Positions 39,736 through 50,004 of a stretch of 64,000 bases of DNA are shown piece by piece. The stretch is from positions 310,001 to 374,000 of the forward strand of contig WHVA01000006.1 of the NCBI GenBank assembly GCA_015179125.1. Direction: 5' to 3'. Under the pieces are notes generated by a model. The model was not told where the DNA came from. It was given only the letters and a program-made list of their open reading frames with translations, and did no database searches. Within the stretch, counting starts at the first letter, position 1; each line of letters begins with the position of its first letter. The stretch is from Gautieria morchelliformis (taxonomy: Eukaryota > Basidiomycota > Agaricomycetes > Gomphales > Gomphaceae). The position numbers and the translations under genes were made by a program.

Positions 39736-41048
39736 ATGGATGCGCCAAGCGGATCGGAGAGAAGGCGTCAGATCCGAAGCAATACCTACCCGTTACTCGC
39801 GTGTTCACTGGTTTGCCGTTCATGGCTTCCCTCGAGCCAGCGCCATCTTTTCCGGCGCGTAATTCTTGCTCTGGACAGAGACGACTGCAAGCGACTTGAT
39901 CAAGCTTTACTCAGTTCTCCTCATCTTTCCAATTACATCCGAGAGCTCAAGGTGCATTTGCGTGGAGTCACCCGCTTTCAGAGCCGGACAGTCGCGCACC
40001 GGGCTATAGATCAATCAGTCGCCGCGGCGGTGTTACGCAAGCTCAGCAGGCTCCAGAGCATAGAAGTACGCAATCTGGATTGGTGGTTAATGACACCAGA
40101 TCTCCGCCAAACCCTTCGATGGCTACTTGTGCTACCCTCGATCAGGTTCCTAACGCTCGATATTACTCGCTATGAAAGCCAGATCGACTTCGTGAGCCTT
40201 ACATATCATGCTGCTTTTCGTTAGCTTATGTCGTTTTGCCATCGTGGCAGTTTTCGTGGCAGTATCAACCGCCCTTGACGCGAAAAGCTCAAGAGGAAAA
40301 TGATGATGGATTAAAGCTTGAACGCATACGCCTTGCTCGTCTTGATTTGGATTTGGCGCATGAACGCAATTGTCGCGCATACGTTGACTGGTTTCTTGGG
40401 CGTCGATCGCGTTATGAGCCGCACATACAGACTTTGTGTGTAGATAATCTGCGACACGAAGACGCAAAAGCTTTAAACCGCCTGCTTCGCACGATTGGCA
40501 GCTCACTCAAACATCTCGAATTTTACGTGCCATCTCAGTATGGCCGTGGTGGGAGTGAGTAACCACTTATTTCGAACTCAAATAGATTATCTAACTTTAG
40601 GTTACTAGAACCAGAGTTCGACATCAAACTGGAATCTAATTCGAATATTAGATTCCTGCGTTTGACGAATATCCATAATTTGGGATACGACGTAATGTCC
40701 CGGAAATCACTCGAGATGATCTGGCTTCTACGCCTCCTTTCCAATATTGACAATTCTAACAAATTAGAACAGATCCAACTTGAGATGATACTTGATTGTA
40801 GCTATGGGGGTCCGTGCTCAGCTTCTGGCGGCCCGGGGGAAGTTGACTGCCTTGCGGGCAAGTTTCAAAAACTGCAGAAGCTGGACATCAAGTTTTTTTT
40901 CATCACGCGCGAACGGCATGACACCTTCGCGTGTAGTGAGATTCGTCAGCGTATGCTTGATGCGTATCCATTGTCAGTAGGGCGAGGTGTTTCAGTGGAT
41001 GTTCGGGGTGAATGGTGCCTATTGGACGACTATAGGGAGCTATTTTGA
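39736..41048 (+). CDS. F-box-like protein of basidiomycete type, exons or frames uncertain
   Basis: Three open segments follow each other on the plus strand (39736-40224, 40236-40562, 40662-41048). The first has the typical LLACSLVCRSWLPSSQRHLFRRVIL motif seen in many mushroom F-box-like proteins, followed by ALLSSPHLSNYIRELKVHL and leucine-patterned strands. The second and third continue with HIQTLCVDNLRHED, LKHLEFYVP, FQKLQKLDIKFFF. F-box proteins are substrate adaptors of SCF ubiquitin ligases. The N-terminal F-box helix upstream of 39780 is not clear. The joins near 40225 and 40560 may be introns, or frameshifts if this is a pseudogene; I could not find an in-phase intron at the first join. 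Confidence 0.6.
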
Positions 41049-41517
41049 AATAACTCCAATACATACAGCCGCACGCACTTGAACGTCGTGTTGAATCTCG
41101 AACATCATGAGTAATTTTCTGACTGAGTAATGGCCATGGTCGTCACCTTATGATCCTAGCTCAGAGGGCCGTGCATACCTGATGATCAAAGTGCTTGGGT
41201 TGGCATGACACAATGTCTTCGCTGTCCTCGACGTTGCGGATTAGAAAGACCACTTATGATTAGTACGGCAAGATGAATGAGGCGTAAATATCTCTTACAT
41301 TAGAAGTATCCGATTGTCATTGAATGAACTGATGCCGGGCGCCCTCACAGAAATTCTGAGTCCTCACCTTGTCCTTTGCATTTGCAGTCAGATGGCTGAA
41401 TCTAACGTACTCGACTTTATTCCAGCCTGCAATGTCTCTGCGTGAAGTCCCTGTCACATCCAAGTCATCTCGAACTAGAGTGAGTCGGTGATAAGCCAAT
41501 TAGTGGTTGTCGTACTT
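41049..41517. other. Intergenic region
   Basis: No feature is recognised. Confidence 0.4.
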
Positions 41518-42173
41518 GCCTTCGCATGTATGCGGGTCCCAAGACATGGTTTTGTACATGAATGCCTTCGCCACCTTTACTCTCCATCGTTTCATGTTCG
41601 CACTCTTCCCTCACTCTATTGTATGTTTATTCCATCTACTTAGTATTGTAACTGCGCACCCCTATCCAACCCTGACTCACAACGGCCTCTTTCCTATTCG
41701 CTGATGCCTTACGAGCATTCGATATAAGTAGTTTACATTCGCATGTATATTCCTCAGTTCAATTATCATATGTCGTCCATCTTGTGCAAACTTGACCTCG
41801 CTGTGATCATCGTCTTGAGCCTTTTCTTGGAGATTTCTATCTTCGACCAGAAGAGGACTTAGGCATCACTGGTGAGTTCTCATACTTCAGCTTCGTTAGC
41901 TTAGCCTTTGAACTATTTTCTGTGCTGACGGCGAAGGGATTGTCGCTACTTAGACAACCCTTCCGTGACACCTTGTACGTTGCATCGTCAAGTGCCATGG
42001 GCTATTTCGCTATGACTATAGATAGGGTAAGCTCCGTTTGGGAAACCCTCTTATCTTGTGAACATTTGTTGGTTTACCTATTCGCCGAACGGCATCTTTA
42101 TTCGCACAAGTTATTCGGGCATTCACTGTGTTCACTAATACACGATATTAACGCCTAAAAACCAATCTTGACA
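41518..42173 (+). repeat. D-type LTR fragment, 5' truncated
   Basis: It starts within the D sequence at GCGGGTCCCAAGACATGG and runs to the CAATCTTGACA end. It is very similar to 20084-20800 but lacks a roughly 25-bp GGCTCCGAAGGAGCACC block. The left terminus is missing. Confidence 0.8.
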
Positions 42174-42212
42174 TAGTGGTAATGGGCAATGACTAGTGGG
42201 CAAATCAAGGGT

Positions 42213-42296
42213 GGGGGCGTGGGATTTGAACTCGCGAGTGCCGCTCAAGTAAGCGACACCCAGCCGCGGTGGTCCCACTGCACCACCACACCCCCC
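42213..42296 (-). other. tRNA-like sequence with pol III A and B boxes
   Basis: On the minus strand, GGGGGTG at the start can pair with CGCCCCC at the end. An A-box-like TGGTGCAGTGGG and a B-box-like GAGTTCAAATCCC are correctly ordered, and GGTGGT/ACCACC can form a D-like stem. The T stem pairs poorly and I see no convincing anticodon arm, so it is more likely a decayed tRNA or the head of a SINE than a working tRNA. Confidence 0.4.
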
Positions 42297-42299
42297 AAT

Positions 42300-42776
42300 G
42301 AGAGGGAGGATGCAACCCATAGTAACACTCATGCCATGGACTCAGAATCAGAGGAAGACAATGATAGCGATGGCCTCTCGGGCAGTGAATATGAAAACAA
42401 ATCCTCATGTGTTCACATTGCCTCTAGTTCTGATTCCCAGGATGAGGAAGAAGACATCCTCCCTGGTCATGCTAAGACCATGGACAGTGGCGACATTGAT
42501 GCTACCAATGCCAGCAATATCAGCAGTGACAATAATGACACTCCAGCCAGGAAAAAGAAACAAGAGGAACTTTATTGTGAATTTACCCACAAATACAGTT
42601 CTGCAGGGATTTTGGTCAACGGCTAAGACAACATCCAATGGCCAAGATTACCAAGCAGCATCACATGACACCTATGGCTGGCTAGATACACAGGTGCCAT
42701 GAATGGTGAGCGCGGCATGTCTGTCCAAGAGCTCCAGGACTACTGTGACGTGCTGGTGAGTTCTTTTCTAAATTTA
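42300..42776 (+). pseudogene. Acidic protein relic of unknown family
   Basis: A frame at 42339-42626 encodes a Ser/Asp/Glu-rich segment (MDSESEEDNDSDGLSGSEYE, then KKKQEELY). Neighbouring frames continue with short plausible coding (for example WLARYTGAMNGERGMSVQELQDYCDVL) ending at a GT donor-like site near 42773. It could be the N-terminal part of a transposase-type gene. Not identified. Confidence 0.3.
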
Positions 42777-43006
42777 ATATTCCTTTATTTTTGACTTGAC
42801 CGGCATAGTATCACCATACGTGGTGTGGTCACCCACGCCACTCCCTTTTCCGTCACCGTTGTGGATGTTAGGAAACGGACTGTACGGTATTCTGTCACCC
42901 CCTCACCCAGTTTGATCCACTGGTTACTTACCACTACTTCCCCTCCATGAGCTTCCATCACCCCGCGAGTCAAACGAGTCCACTGAGGCGCGCACGCGTG
43001 CAGTGA

Positions 43007-43030
43007 GTCGAGTCGAGTCGAGTCGAGTTG
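43007..43030. repeat. CGAGT pentanucleotide microsatellite
   Basis: Roughly five GAGTC/CGAGT units in a row. Confidence 0.8.
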
Positions 43031-43321
43031 CCACGCGAGCCCACGCCAGCTCATGGGCTCACAACGCCGCATATACATCGCGGATCAGCCGGACGATCGA
43101 GTCTCATCTATTTTCTCCCCCCCCTCTGCACCTGACCCGACCCTGTACCATTTCGCGATCACATCACATTGCTCCACAATATGTACATGTAGGTAGTTCC
43201 ATCTTCCCGATCTACCCCATGAACGCTCCACACCTATCTCCAACCCTTGGTCCACCATCTTCTGACCTTCCTCTCGCCCATGCCCCCTCAATCTCATCGT
43301 CAGCTATCTTAGTTACGCTTG

Positions 43322-43807
43322 TATAAAAGACCGAACACTGTTCCCAATTAAACTACCACTTCTCCTGGTCATTTCCCCTGGTGCTCGAGTTCTAAGCGCA
43401 TCGAGTCCTAGCTGAAATATTCCGGGTCACTCCAGACCCTAATTCCTTAGCTACACTTAGTAGCACACCCCGTAGTTACTCAGTATTCTTTAGAGTGGAC
43501 CCTCGAGTCCCAGGGTAAGTGTTTCTTTATGTACAGTACAGTGAACTGATGTTTGATATCTAGAATCATGTATATTGTGCACCAACTCATCACGCACGAT
43601 GCGATCACCGACACCCCCTCTTTCACCAACAGGCTCTCTTCCCCTGATGCGCTCTCTTTCCTGGAGATGGCACGAGATGCAGAGATGGCACGAGACAAGA
43701 TCATCGCGTCAGTTCAAGTTGATATCACGTCGATGATCGACGGGTGGGTCGCTGAGCGGCAAGGAATCCCCTTACATGGTGTGTCATCCGCCTCAGCAAC
43801 CAACTAA
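43322..43807 (+). CDS. Hypothetical short gene with TATA box and leader intron
   Basis: TATAAAA at 43322-43328 is followed by a leader. A GTAAGT donor at 43515 and a CTAG acceptor ending at 43563 could define an intron just before ATG 43568. The 79-residue frame MYIVHQLITHDAITDTPSF..SVQVDITSMIDGWVAERQG has no recognised domain. The arrangement could also be the LTR and gag start of an unidentified retrotransposon. About 90 bp downstream is imperfectly duplicated (43795-43840 and 43899-43945). Confidence 0.3.
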
Positions 43808-44021
43808 CGTCTCACTCCGCTCCCAGAAAACCCTCCAGAACAGTCACCACTGTCCACCAACCCGTCGCCGCTATCGCCTCCCTCACCACTCTCGGCCGTC
43901 GCGTCATCCGCCCCAGCAACCCTTTCGCATCTCTCTCCGCTTCTGTGAGGGCAACACTAATGACGAAGCCACAACCAAAGATACTCAAGGAGATAAGAGC
44001 CGATACTAGGACAATGACCAA

Positions 44022-44340
44022 CTGTGTAGTGGGTATCCTCAGTTTATAACTCTACCAACGATAGATACATGGGATGGGGACTTGCCTGTGTAGTGAGTAT
44101 CCTCAGAGATCAAGCTGAGGAAACACCACCCACGGGCTACAGTCTTATAGCGCTGGCAAGGCTTACATAATAGGGGAGACGGAAACTTGTAGAAGGTTAC
44201 GGAAGGTGACGGAAAGTGACATGTGATGGAATGTGACGGAAGGTGATGGAAGGTTATGGAAACTGACGGAAGGTGACGGAAACTCATGGAAGGAAATAGA
44301 AACTTGTGGAAGGAAACACGTGAACCCTGACAGCTTCCAG
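44022..44340 (-). repeat. GGAAGGTGAC-type minisatellite and short direct repeat
   Basis: Between 44178 and 44323 units of 10-11 bp resembling GGAAGGTGAC/GGAAACTGAC recur about a dozen times. To the left, TGTGTAGTGRGTATCCTCAG occurs at 44022-44041 and again about 66 bp further on. This sequence replaces the rest of the internal region of element C. Confidence 0.7.
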
Positions 44341-44361
44341 GGAACCTGACCTTACTCAGCG

Positions 44362-45345
44362 ACTTGTCGTTCTTGCTCTGGGCGGAAGTTTCACAAGCGA
44401 TCTTGGAATGTCTTTCCCAGTAGCGCAAATCGATGGATTGGGCTAGGTTGCGGAGGTTGGTTAGGGTGGCGGGTTTTCCAACGCGGGCAATTTCATCCTT
44501 GATCCGGGATGGCAGGCCCATGTAGAATTGGCGTCGGAGTGCGGCTTCTCCCCATTGGACTCGAGGAGAGAGCTGCTGGAAAGTGACGATGTATTTAGCT
44601 ATCTTATGAGTGTCTTTCATACGAAGCTTATCGAGTTCATTTTCCGCATCGGCTTCCATATCAAATGGTCCGAAGTTGCTGTGGAGTTCAGAAACGAAAT
44701 TGTGATAATTGTCAGCCCAGTCGATGAGGGCGGGTTCGAACAGTCGAGAGCCATGCCTCGGAGATAGGAAAGGGCGTAATTGACCTTTCGTTCGTTGTCG
44801 GGAAAGGCGTCGGGATGATCACGGAAGTTGAGTTGAAGCTGGACAAAAAAATGCTGGAGCTTCTTGGGGTTGGAACCGTCGAATTGATCCGGTTCATGGA
44901 CTTTTGTCTTGGGGCGTGGAGCTTGGGCTGGGTGTTGTAGTTGGCCGGCTAGCATGGCGATAGGTTGTGCAAGATCCGGAACTGGCGCGGGCGGAACTTG
45001 GTTGGCGGGAATCGGAGGTGGAGGACCGCCTGGGGGGCCGCCATGAGGGCCACCGGGAGGTAGTCCTGGTGGCGGTGGTGGAGGTGGTGCTGGGCGTTGG
45101 AATGACGCTACTGTCTGTTCACCGCTGCTGCTCGATGAGTTTCTGTCGTAGTTGGGATTGTTGTCAGGATTATCATCGGGAACTTCTTCGAAGCGTTGCG
45201 GAATAGCGTCGGAAAGCTCATCGTCGGCATGAGAGCTGCTGGAGGGTTCTGCATGCCTTGGTGCTGCGGATATAAGGTTGCCAAAATAAGAGAGAGCTTC
45301 GACAGCTCCTGCTCGAGCTGAAGTAGCTGTGGTACGAGGAGGCAT
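44362..45345 (-). pseudogene. Element C Gag, truncated and frameshifted
   Basis: It begins MPPRTTATSARAG as in A. The frame is intact through the Pro-rich linker and capsid start (EPDQFDGSNPKKL, ALSYLRGMALD), then shifts near 44745 where bases are missing relative to A. It continues in another frame (MEADAENELDKLRMKDTHK, MGLPSRIKDEIARVG) to the truncation. It is not functional. Confidence 0.8.
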
Positions 45346-45378
45346 AGTGATAGTTATCGGGTGGGAATCAGATAATAC

Positions 45379-46000
45379 TGTTACGTATCGAGATTTCCGC
45401 TAAGTCGGAACTGGAAAGGACAGCGGCTTCAACTTGTACGTTGCGCCCCCAATGAACTATCGTCGTAAGTATTTCAGAAATGGGTCGGAAGTCGGAAAGT
45501 ATTGAACTAAGAGTTGGTTGGAACTTGAGTCGGAACTGAGACGGAAGGCGGAGAGATGGAGGTCTTGCTAGACTCACTGTGCTAAGAACAGGAGATGGAG
45601 TGAAGGAAATCAAGTATCCAAGGTGATTATCTGATTGCAGAATAACAGACATACATGAGAGGCTTTTATACAAAGAGCTGAGGCAACATGTAATGAGATA
45701 GAATTTTGGGGGGTTGCGGAAGTCAGGTAGACATACGTGGGAACTAACTAATTGGGAACAATGGGACTACAAAGGGGGTTCAGGGTAAGGTAAAACAATG
45801 GCAAAAGAACAAGGGGTCGGAAAACATATCTGACAACGAACTACAAGGGTGACCAGATATATGATCTTGATGAACGATGAAGCGGGTCCAGTGGGTCCGA
45901 GTAATAGAGTTGAAAGAACAAGGGAGTAGCACAAGGGCGGAATGTCAGATATATTGTGTGCGGAACTGAAGGTTGGAATCGGAAATGCACGGTCGTAACA
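45379..46000 (-). repeat. 5' LTR of element C
   Basis: It is related to but clearly diverged from the A LTR. It retains the TATA-like TATAAAAG (minus strand near 45665) and the self-primer 11-mer (45626-45636). Its outer flank starts TCCGC. Confidence 0.85.
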
Positions 46001-46004
46001 TCCG

Positions 46005-46140
46005 CCCTTACTGTTCACGCCGTGACCACTGGGTCAAGTGTCCAGATGGCAATGTTGCTTCCCATTCTGCTTGCTGCCTGTTTTTTGCCCTTCGCAGCGA
46101 CCTGCAAAATAACGCGTATGTGTTTCTTCCGGGTTGCCCA
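46005..46140 (+). pseudogene. Fragment of class II (ligninolytic-type) peroxidase
   Basis: The frame reads KCPDGNVASHSACCLFFALRSDLQNN. This matches the mature N-terminus pattern of fungal Mn/versatile peroxidases (C-x-DG-x5-ACC-x2-F-x4-D-x-Q-x-N), where the two cysteine sites form structural disulphides. A GTATGT..TTTAG intron-like stretch follows (about 46115-46174), but joining leads to a stop. The haem-ligand regions are absent. The LTR of C lies immediately upstream, so the gene was cut by that insertion or by a rearrangement. Confidence 0.5.
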
Positions 46141-46229
46141 TTGTGGTCTGTTTGCAATCCTTTTGTTCTCTTTAGATAGGCTTGGCATTGCCCAGAGTAT
46201 TGAAAATAACTTTGCGCAGCTATAGACAG

Positions 46230-46430
46230 ATTAACTCAGTGAACGGTAGTTTCACTGTGTATAGTATAAGTACCTATAGACAGATTAACTATGAGGACAT
46301 AAATGGTAAGTATGCTCACCTCAGTGAATGGTACTTTCACTGAGGTGCGACAGTATTTTGGTGAGGCTTGTATAATATCGGTATGGTCCGTGTGTTCTCT
46401 GCTTACTAACACTAACAAGTATAAGTAGTA
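46230..46430 (-). repeat. Copia-type LTR fragment with stem-loop
   Basis: It contains a perfect 12-bp inverted repeat CACCTCAGTGAA / TTCACTGAGGTG (46317-46328 and 46336-46347). A degenerate second copy lies near 46235-46255. Order and motifs (GTAAGCAGA on the minus strand, then the hairpin) resemble the LTR remnant at 47960-48122. Confidence 0.45.
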
Positions 46431-47959
46431 CAGGTTTTCATGGAATATAGACATCTTTTGACCTCCCTTCCACTCGCCTGGTTCCTTTCTGAACTCTACC
46501 TTTCTAGCTACTACAAATGTATGAACGAAATCATCCAGAATCAACTGTTTCACCCCCTGAAATCACTGTAGTCTTGTTTGATAGCTACAGAACTTAAATC
46601 TTGATAGTTTACTCCAATTCTTCGTTGAGAGTTCACTATTACTGTTTACTCTACACTATCTCAAAAGCGAACGCTTTTGACTTGGTTATCCCTTAGATCG
46701 ACACCATTTTCCTGTCGACACTGTCACGTGACTTTCATCCATCAGTGCTGGACGCGTCTCAAGGGGCTTAGTCAGCGCACTGAGGAGGGACGAACATAGC
46801 GGTCCCAACTGCTAAGCAACAGAATTTGTTTACTAAAGGCATCATATAACATCTTAATCCAAAAGATTGAACACAAAACCTTTGCCTGACTTGATAGCAA
46901 CCTGCATCTTTGGTAATCTGGCATTCAACATGAATATTGAAATCCTAAGTGTGGCTCGCATGAGTATGAAATAGAACAGCCTATCCACCTTAAGGAGGGT
47001 CCTGTCTACTATCAATACATCCAACCATATACATCTTATGGAATTGTGTATGGTTCCTCCCGGCCCCGTGGACTGGGCAGCTTGGGCAGAAGTGTACAGC
47101 GTCCTTGCGGGGCCTCGTTTCCAGCTGCTGAGGTGCTGTACATCAATATTGGGCCTGGCTGGGCTGCCCACTTACCCAGTGACTCTCTGGTTTTGGCTGA
47201 GACGAGTAAGGACATGGTTGCCGGACATCCATCATTAGCAACATGAGGCGTTAGGGTGTCTTCTTGTGAGCAAATTGATAGTTACCATTGTACATTTTGT
47301 TCGAATAATCCCTGGAATGAAGTGGGATATAATTGGCATTTAAACAAACATTTCTGTGGGTGGACTGATCAAGTTCCGTAAAGAGCAGAAATACGGTACT
47401 AGCATTAACACAGCTGGAAGAAGCTTACTAGGAGCTTAAGACCAAGGTCAAGCGTAAGGTCTGGATGGCGGCTGCAGAATTGCTACCAAATACCGAGGGT
47501 CAATTCACTTCCTAAGTGAAAGCGGGGCAGGTGCACACCAGTGATGAACTAGGTCCATAAGTGGAGATGTGGATGAATGGCGGAATAAAGGTATTATTCC
47601 TGTGACTCCCATGAGGTGCAGGCATGGTGTTCACGCTGAAGGTGATGTTTATCTGGAATGAACACACGACCCATATGCACAAATCCCAACTCATCCACAG
47701 ATGAACCTGCACCAGAAGTGAGTGCTGCAGCGACTCCGGACTCAATTTCGCTGTTATTTTTGGTTGCGCCATTGCCATCATGACACCTATGCAGTGCCAG
47801 GTACAGGCTTCCCGGTTCCACTGGCAAGAGGGTCACAATGTGCGGTCCTTTGTCGTAATAGATTGGAGCAGTCACTGAGCTATTGGAATGAGCGCAGTAG
47901 ACTAGAGACGAAGATGCTATAGACACAGTATAAGCTACCGCACATCTCGGTATACTGAA
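46431..47959. other. Unassigned stretch, probably degraded copia element
   Basis: No supported gene. Short frames (for example minus 47594-47926) lack domains. Confidence 0.35.
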
Positions 47960-48122
47960 ACAGTACGTACCTCAGCGAATGGACAATTCACTTGAGGTAC
48001 AACTAGCTAACAGTCCGAATAATATACTGCCATGGTTGAGCATGACTGTGGCTGCCTAACTACACGTCTGTGCGTTGGATGCGACCCTGCATTATCTGCT
48101 TACTGGCCCCAACCCTCTAATC
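47960..48122 (-). repeat. 3' LTR start of a decayed copia element (family G)
   Basis: On the minus strand a purine tract (TTCAGGGGAG) at the end of the RNase H gene is followed by TGTAGGGATTAGAGGG, a likely LTR start at about 48122. A GTACCTCA / TGAGGTAC stem lies at 47967-48000. The far end is not defined. Confidence 0.5.
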
Positions 48123-48450
48123 CCTACACTCCCCTGAAGCAGAATGCAGTGCCACTAGGGCATTCATGTGCAGTACCTTGTGCCAGGGGAGGCCTTTAGT
48201 GAACATGTCAGCCACCATGTCTGGCGTAGGTACATAGTCAATATGAAGAAGTTTCTCCCCTACCGACTGGCGTATTAAATGGTACCAAATATCGATGTGC
48301 TTTGTGCAGGGATGATACTCGTCGTTTTTGGTAATGGAGATGGAAGAGACGTTGTTGAGGTGCATGGTGATGGGCTTTGGGAGGGGGTGCGCGATCTCCG
48401 CGAGGAACATACGTCCTCTTTTGCAGTGTGTGTTGCTGCAATGTACTTGG
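48117..48450 (-). pseudogene. Copia pol remnant: end of RNase H
   Basis: It encodes KHIDIWYHLIRQSVGEKLLHIDYVPTPDMVADMFTKGLP, the conserved copia RNase H C-terminus. The preceding residues (AKYIAATHC) pair with the upstream fragment at 49490-49990 once the D LTR between them is removed. Confidence 0.85.
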
Positions 48451-48455
48451 CCTCT

Positions 48456-49484
48456 TGTCATGACCCATTTATTTCCCTTACCCAGCTATCCCTACCTTCC
48501 TTTTCACCACTCCTCCTGTATGTTCACTTGAGTTTGCCTTTCCCTTCTACCACTCCTCCTCTATGTTCACTCCATTCGCTCTTCGCTGCATTCGCCGAAT
48601 GACCATTTGCTACTCGCATCATTCGCCAGTAGGCATGCCATCAAACACAATTGACATCCTTTACCTGGCGTGATGGTTCATCACTGGCCCGATCATCTTC
48701 CCAACTGATCCCCTTTGGGTATCTCGATGGCCGGAATGCATTCATGGGATGTCCTACCTGTAGATCGTGTGGGATCAACCCAGCAGACCAAGAGTCCATG
48801 CAGGGTAACATGTATGCAGGTCTCAAGGCGTGTTTTTTTACATAGGTGCCTTCATCCTCTCTCCCTCCATCATTTCATGTTCGCACTCCTCCCCTCTTCC
48901 ATTATATATGTGTTTCACCTATTTGTATCCTGACTGTGCACCCCTATCCAACCCTGACTCAAGATGGCCTCTTTCCTATTTGCTAGCATCATATGAGCAT
49001 TCAGTATAAGTAGTTTACATTCGCATGTATATTCCCCAGTTCAATTATCATATGTCCATTTTGTGCAAAACTTGACCTCACTGTGACCATCGTCTTGAGC
49101 CCTCTCCTATAGATTCCTATCTTCAACCAGAGGAGGACTTAAGCACCACTGCTGTGTTTTTGTACTTCACCTTCATTACCTTACCCTTCGTACTATTATT
49201 GGCGCTGTTGGCGAAGGGCTCCAAAGGAGCACCTTCTCCGGTGAAAGGATTGTTGCTGCTTAACAACCTTTCCATGACACCTTGCATGTTACATCATCAA
49301 GTGTCACGGGCTACTTTCCTATGACTGTAGATAGGGCGAAGCTCCGTTCGGGCAGCCCTCTTACCTTCTGGACATTTATTGGTTCGTCTTATTCACTGAA
49401 CGGCACCCTTCTTCGCACAAGCTATTTGGGCATTCGCTGTGTTCACTAATACACGATAGTAATGCCTAAAAACCAATCTTGACA
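48456..49484 (+). repeat. Complete solo LTR, family D (1029 bp)
   Basis: The ends are TGTCA..TGACA, flanked by a perfect 5-bp duplication CCTCT (48451-48455 and 49485-49489), inserted in the ALSTTE|AEYIA codons of a copia RNase H gene. There is no internal region, so this is a solo LTR or non-autonomous unit. Other D copies or fragments in the window are at 20084, 41518, 50005, 50384, 51041 and 57265. Confidence 0.9.
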
Positions 49485-49489
49485 CCTCT

Positions 49490-49995
49490 GTCGTCGAAAG
49501 TGCAACAATTGCTTGCTTTTTCGAGCTCCATGAGACGGTGCCGCCACCCATCGTGAAGACATAGCCAGAAATCAAGTGCCAGTGTTCTTGGGATGCCCAA
49601 TCCGCATCTCAGAACACCTCGAGTCCTTTTCCTGTTCCTCCGATGACAAGACTCAAGTCTTTTGTCCCTTTGAGGTAATGGAAGACCCATTTGACTGCCT
49701 CCCAGTGTGGCCTTCCAGGGTTTTGCATGAACTGCGAAAGGAATGAGACGGCGAAAGAGATATCCGGGCGGCTTCCCAGTGCTGTGTACATGAGGGAGCC
49801 AATGGCTTCCCTGTAAGGTACGCCATGCATATCCTTGAACTGGCGAGGGGTGGAGTGGCATTGCGATAGGGAAAGCTTGTGGTGAGGGTCGAGTGGAGTG
49901 CCAAGCGGGTTAGCATCCTGTAAGCTAAACCTCTCAAGTATCTTCTGAATATACGCACACTGTGATAGCGAGCTCGTGCGTAACTTGCGGTCCCT
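49490..49995 (-). pseudogene. Copia pol remnant: end of RT and RNase H start
   Basis: Frames carry YIQKILERFSLQDANPLGTPLDP, YREAIGSLMYTALGSRPDISFAVSFLSQF, HWEAVKWVFHYLKGTKDLSLV, and VFTMGGGTVSWSSKKQAIVALSTTE, the standard copia RT tail and RNase H. At least one frameshift occurs near 49620. The fragment is cut on the right by D sequence at about 50000. Confidence 0.85.
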
Positions 49996-50004
49996 CTTCA
50001 CCTC

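Larger units (their letters stand above)
44345..46000 (-). mobile_element. Truncated A-related chromovirus C (5' LTR plus part of gag)
   Basis: The 5' LTR is 45379-46000 (TGTTACG..CGTAACA, 622 bp). It is followed by the same self-primer binding site as in A and gag from ATG 45345. Homology to A stops near 44362 after AQSKNDKS, within the Gag linker. Pol and the 3' LTR are absent. Because it is an independent copy, it shows where A's gag is frameshifted. Confidence 0.85.

Noticed and set aside
45956-46225. Signal-peptide-like MLLPILLAACFLPFAATC frame
   Set aside because: It is an alternative phase of the peroxidase-like fragment, which explains the sequence better.
47594-47926. 110-codon minus-strand frame as copia gag
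   Set aside because: No zinc knuckle or UBN2-type motif, so it cannot be tied to the nearby copia remnant.
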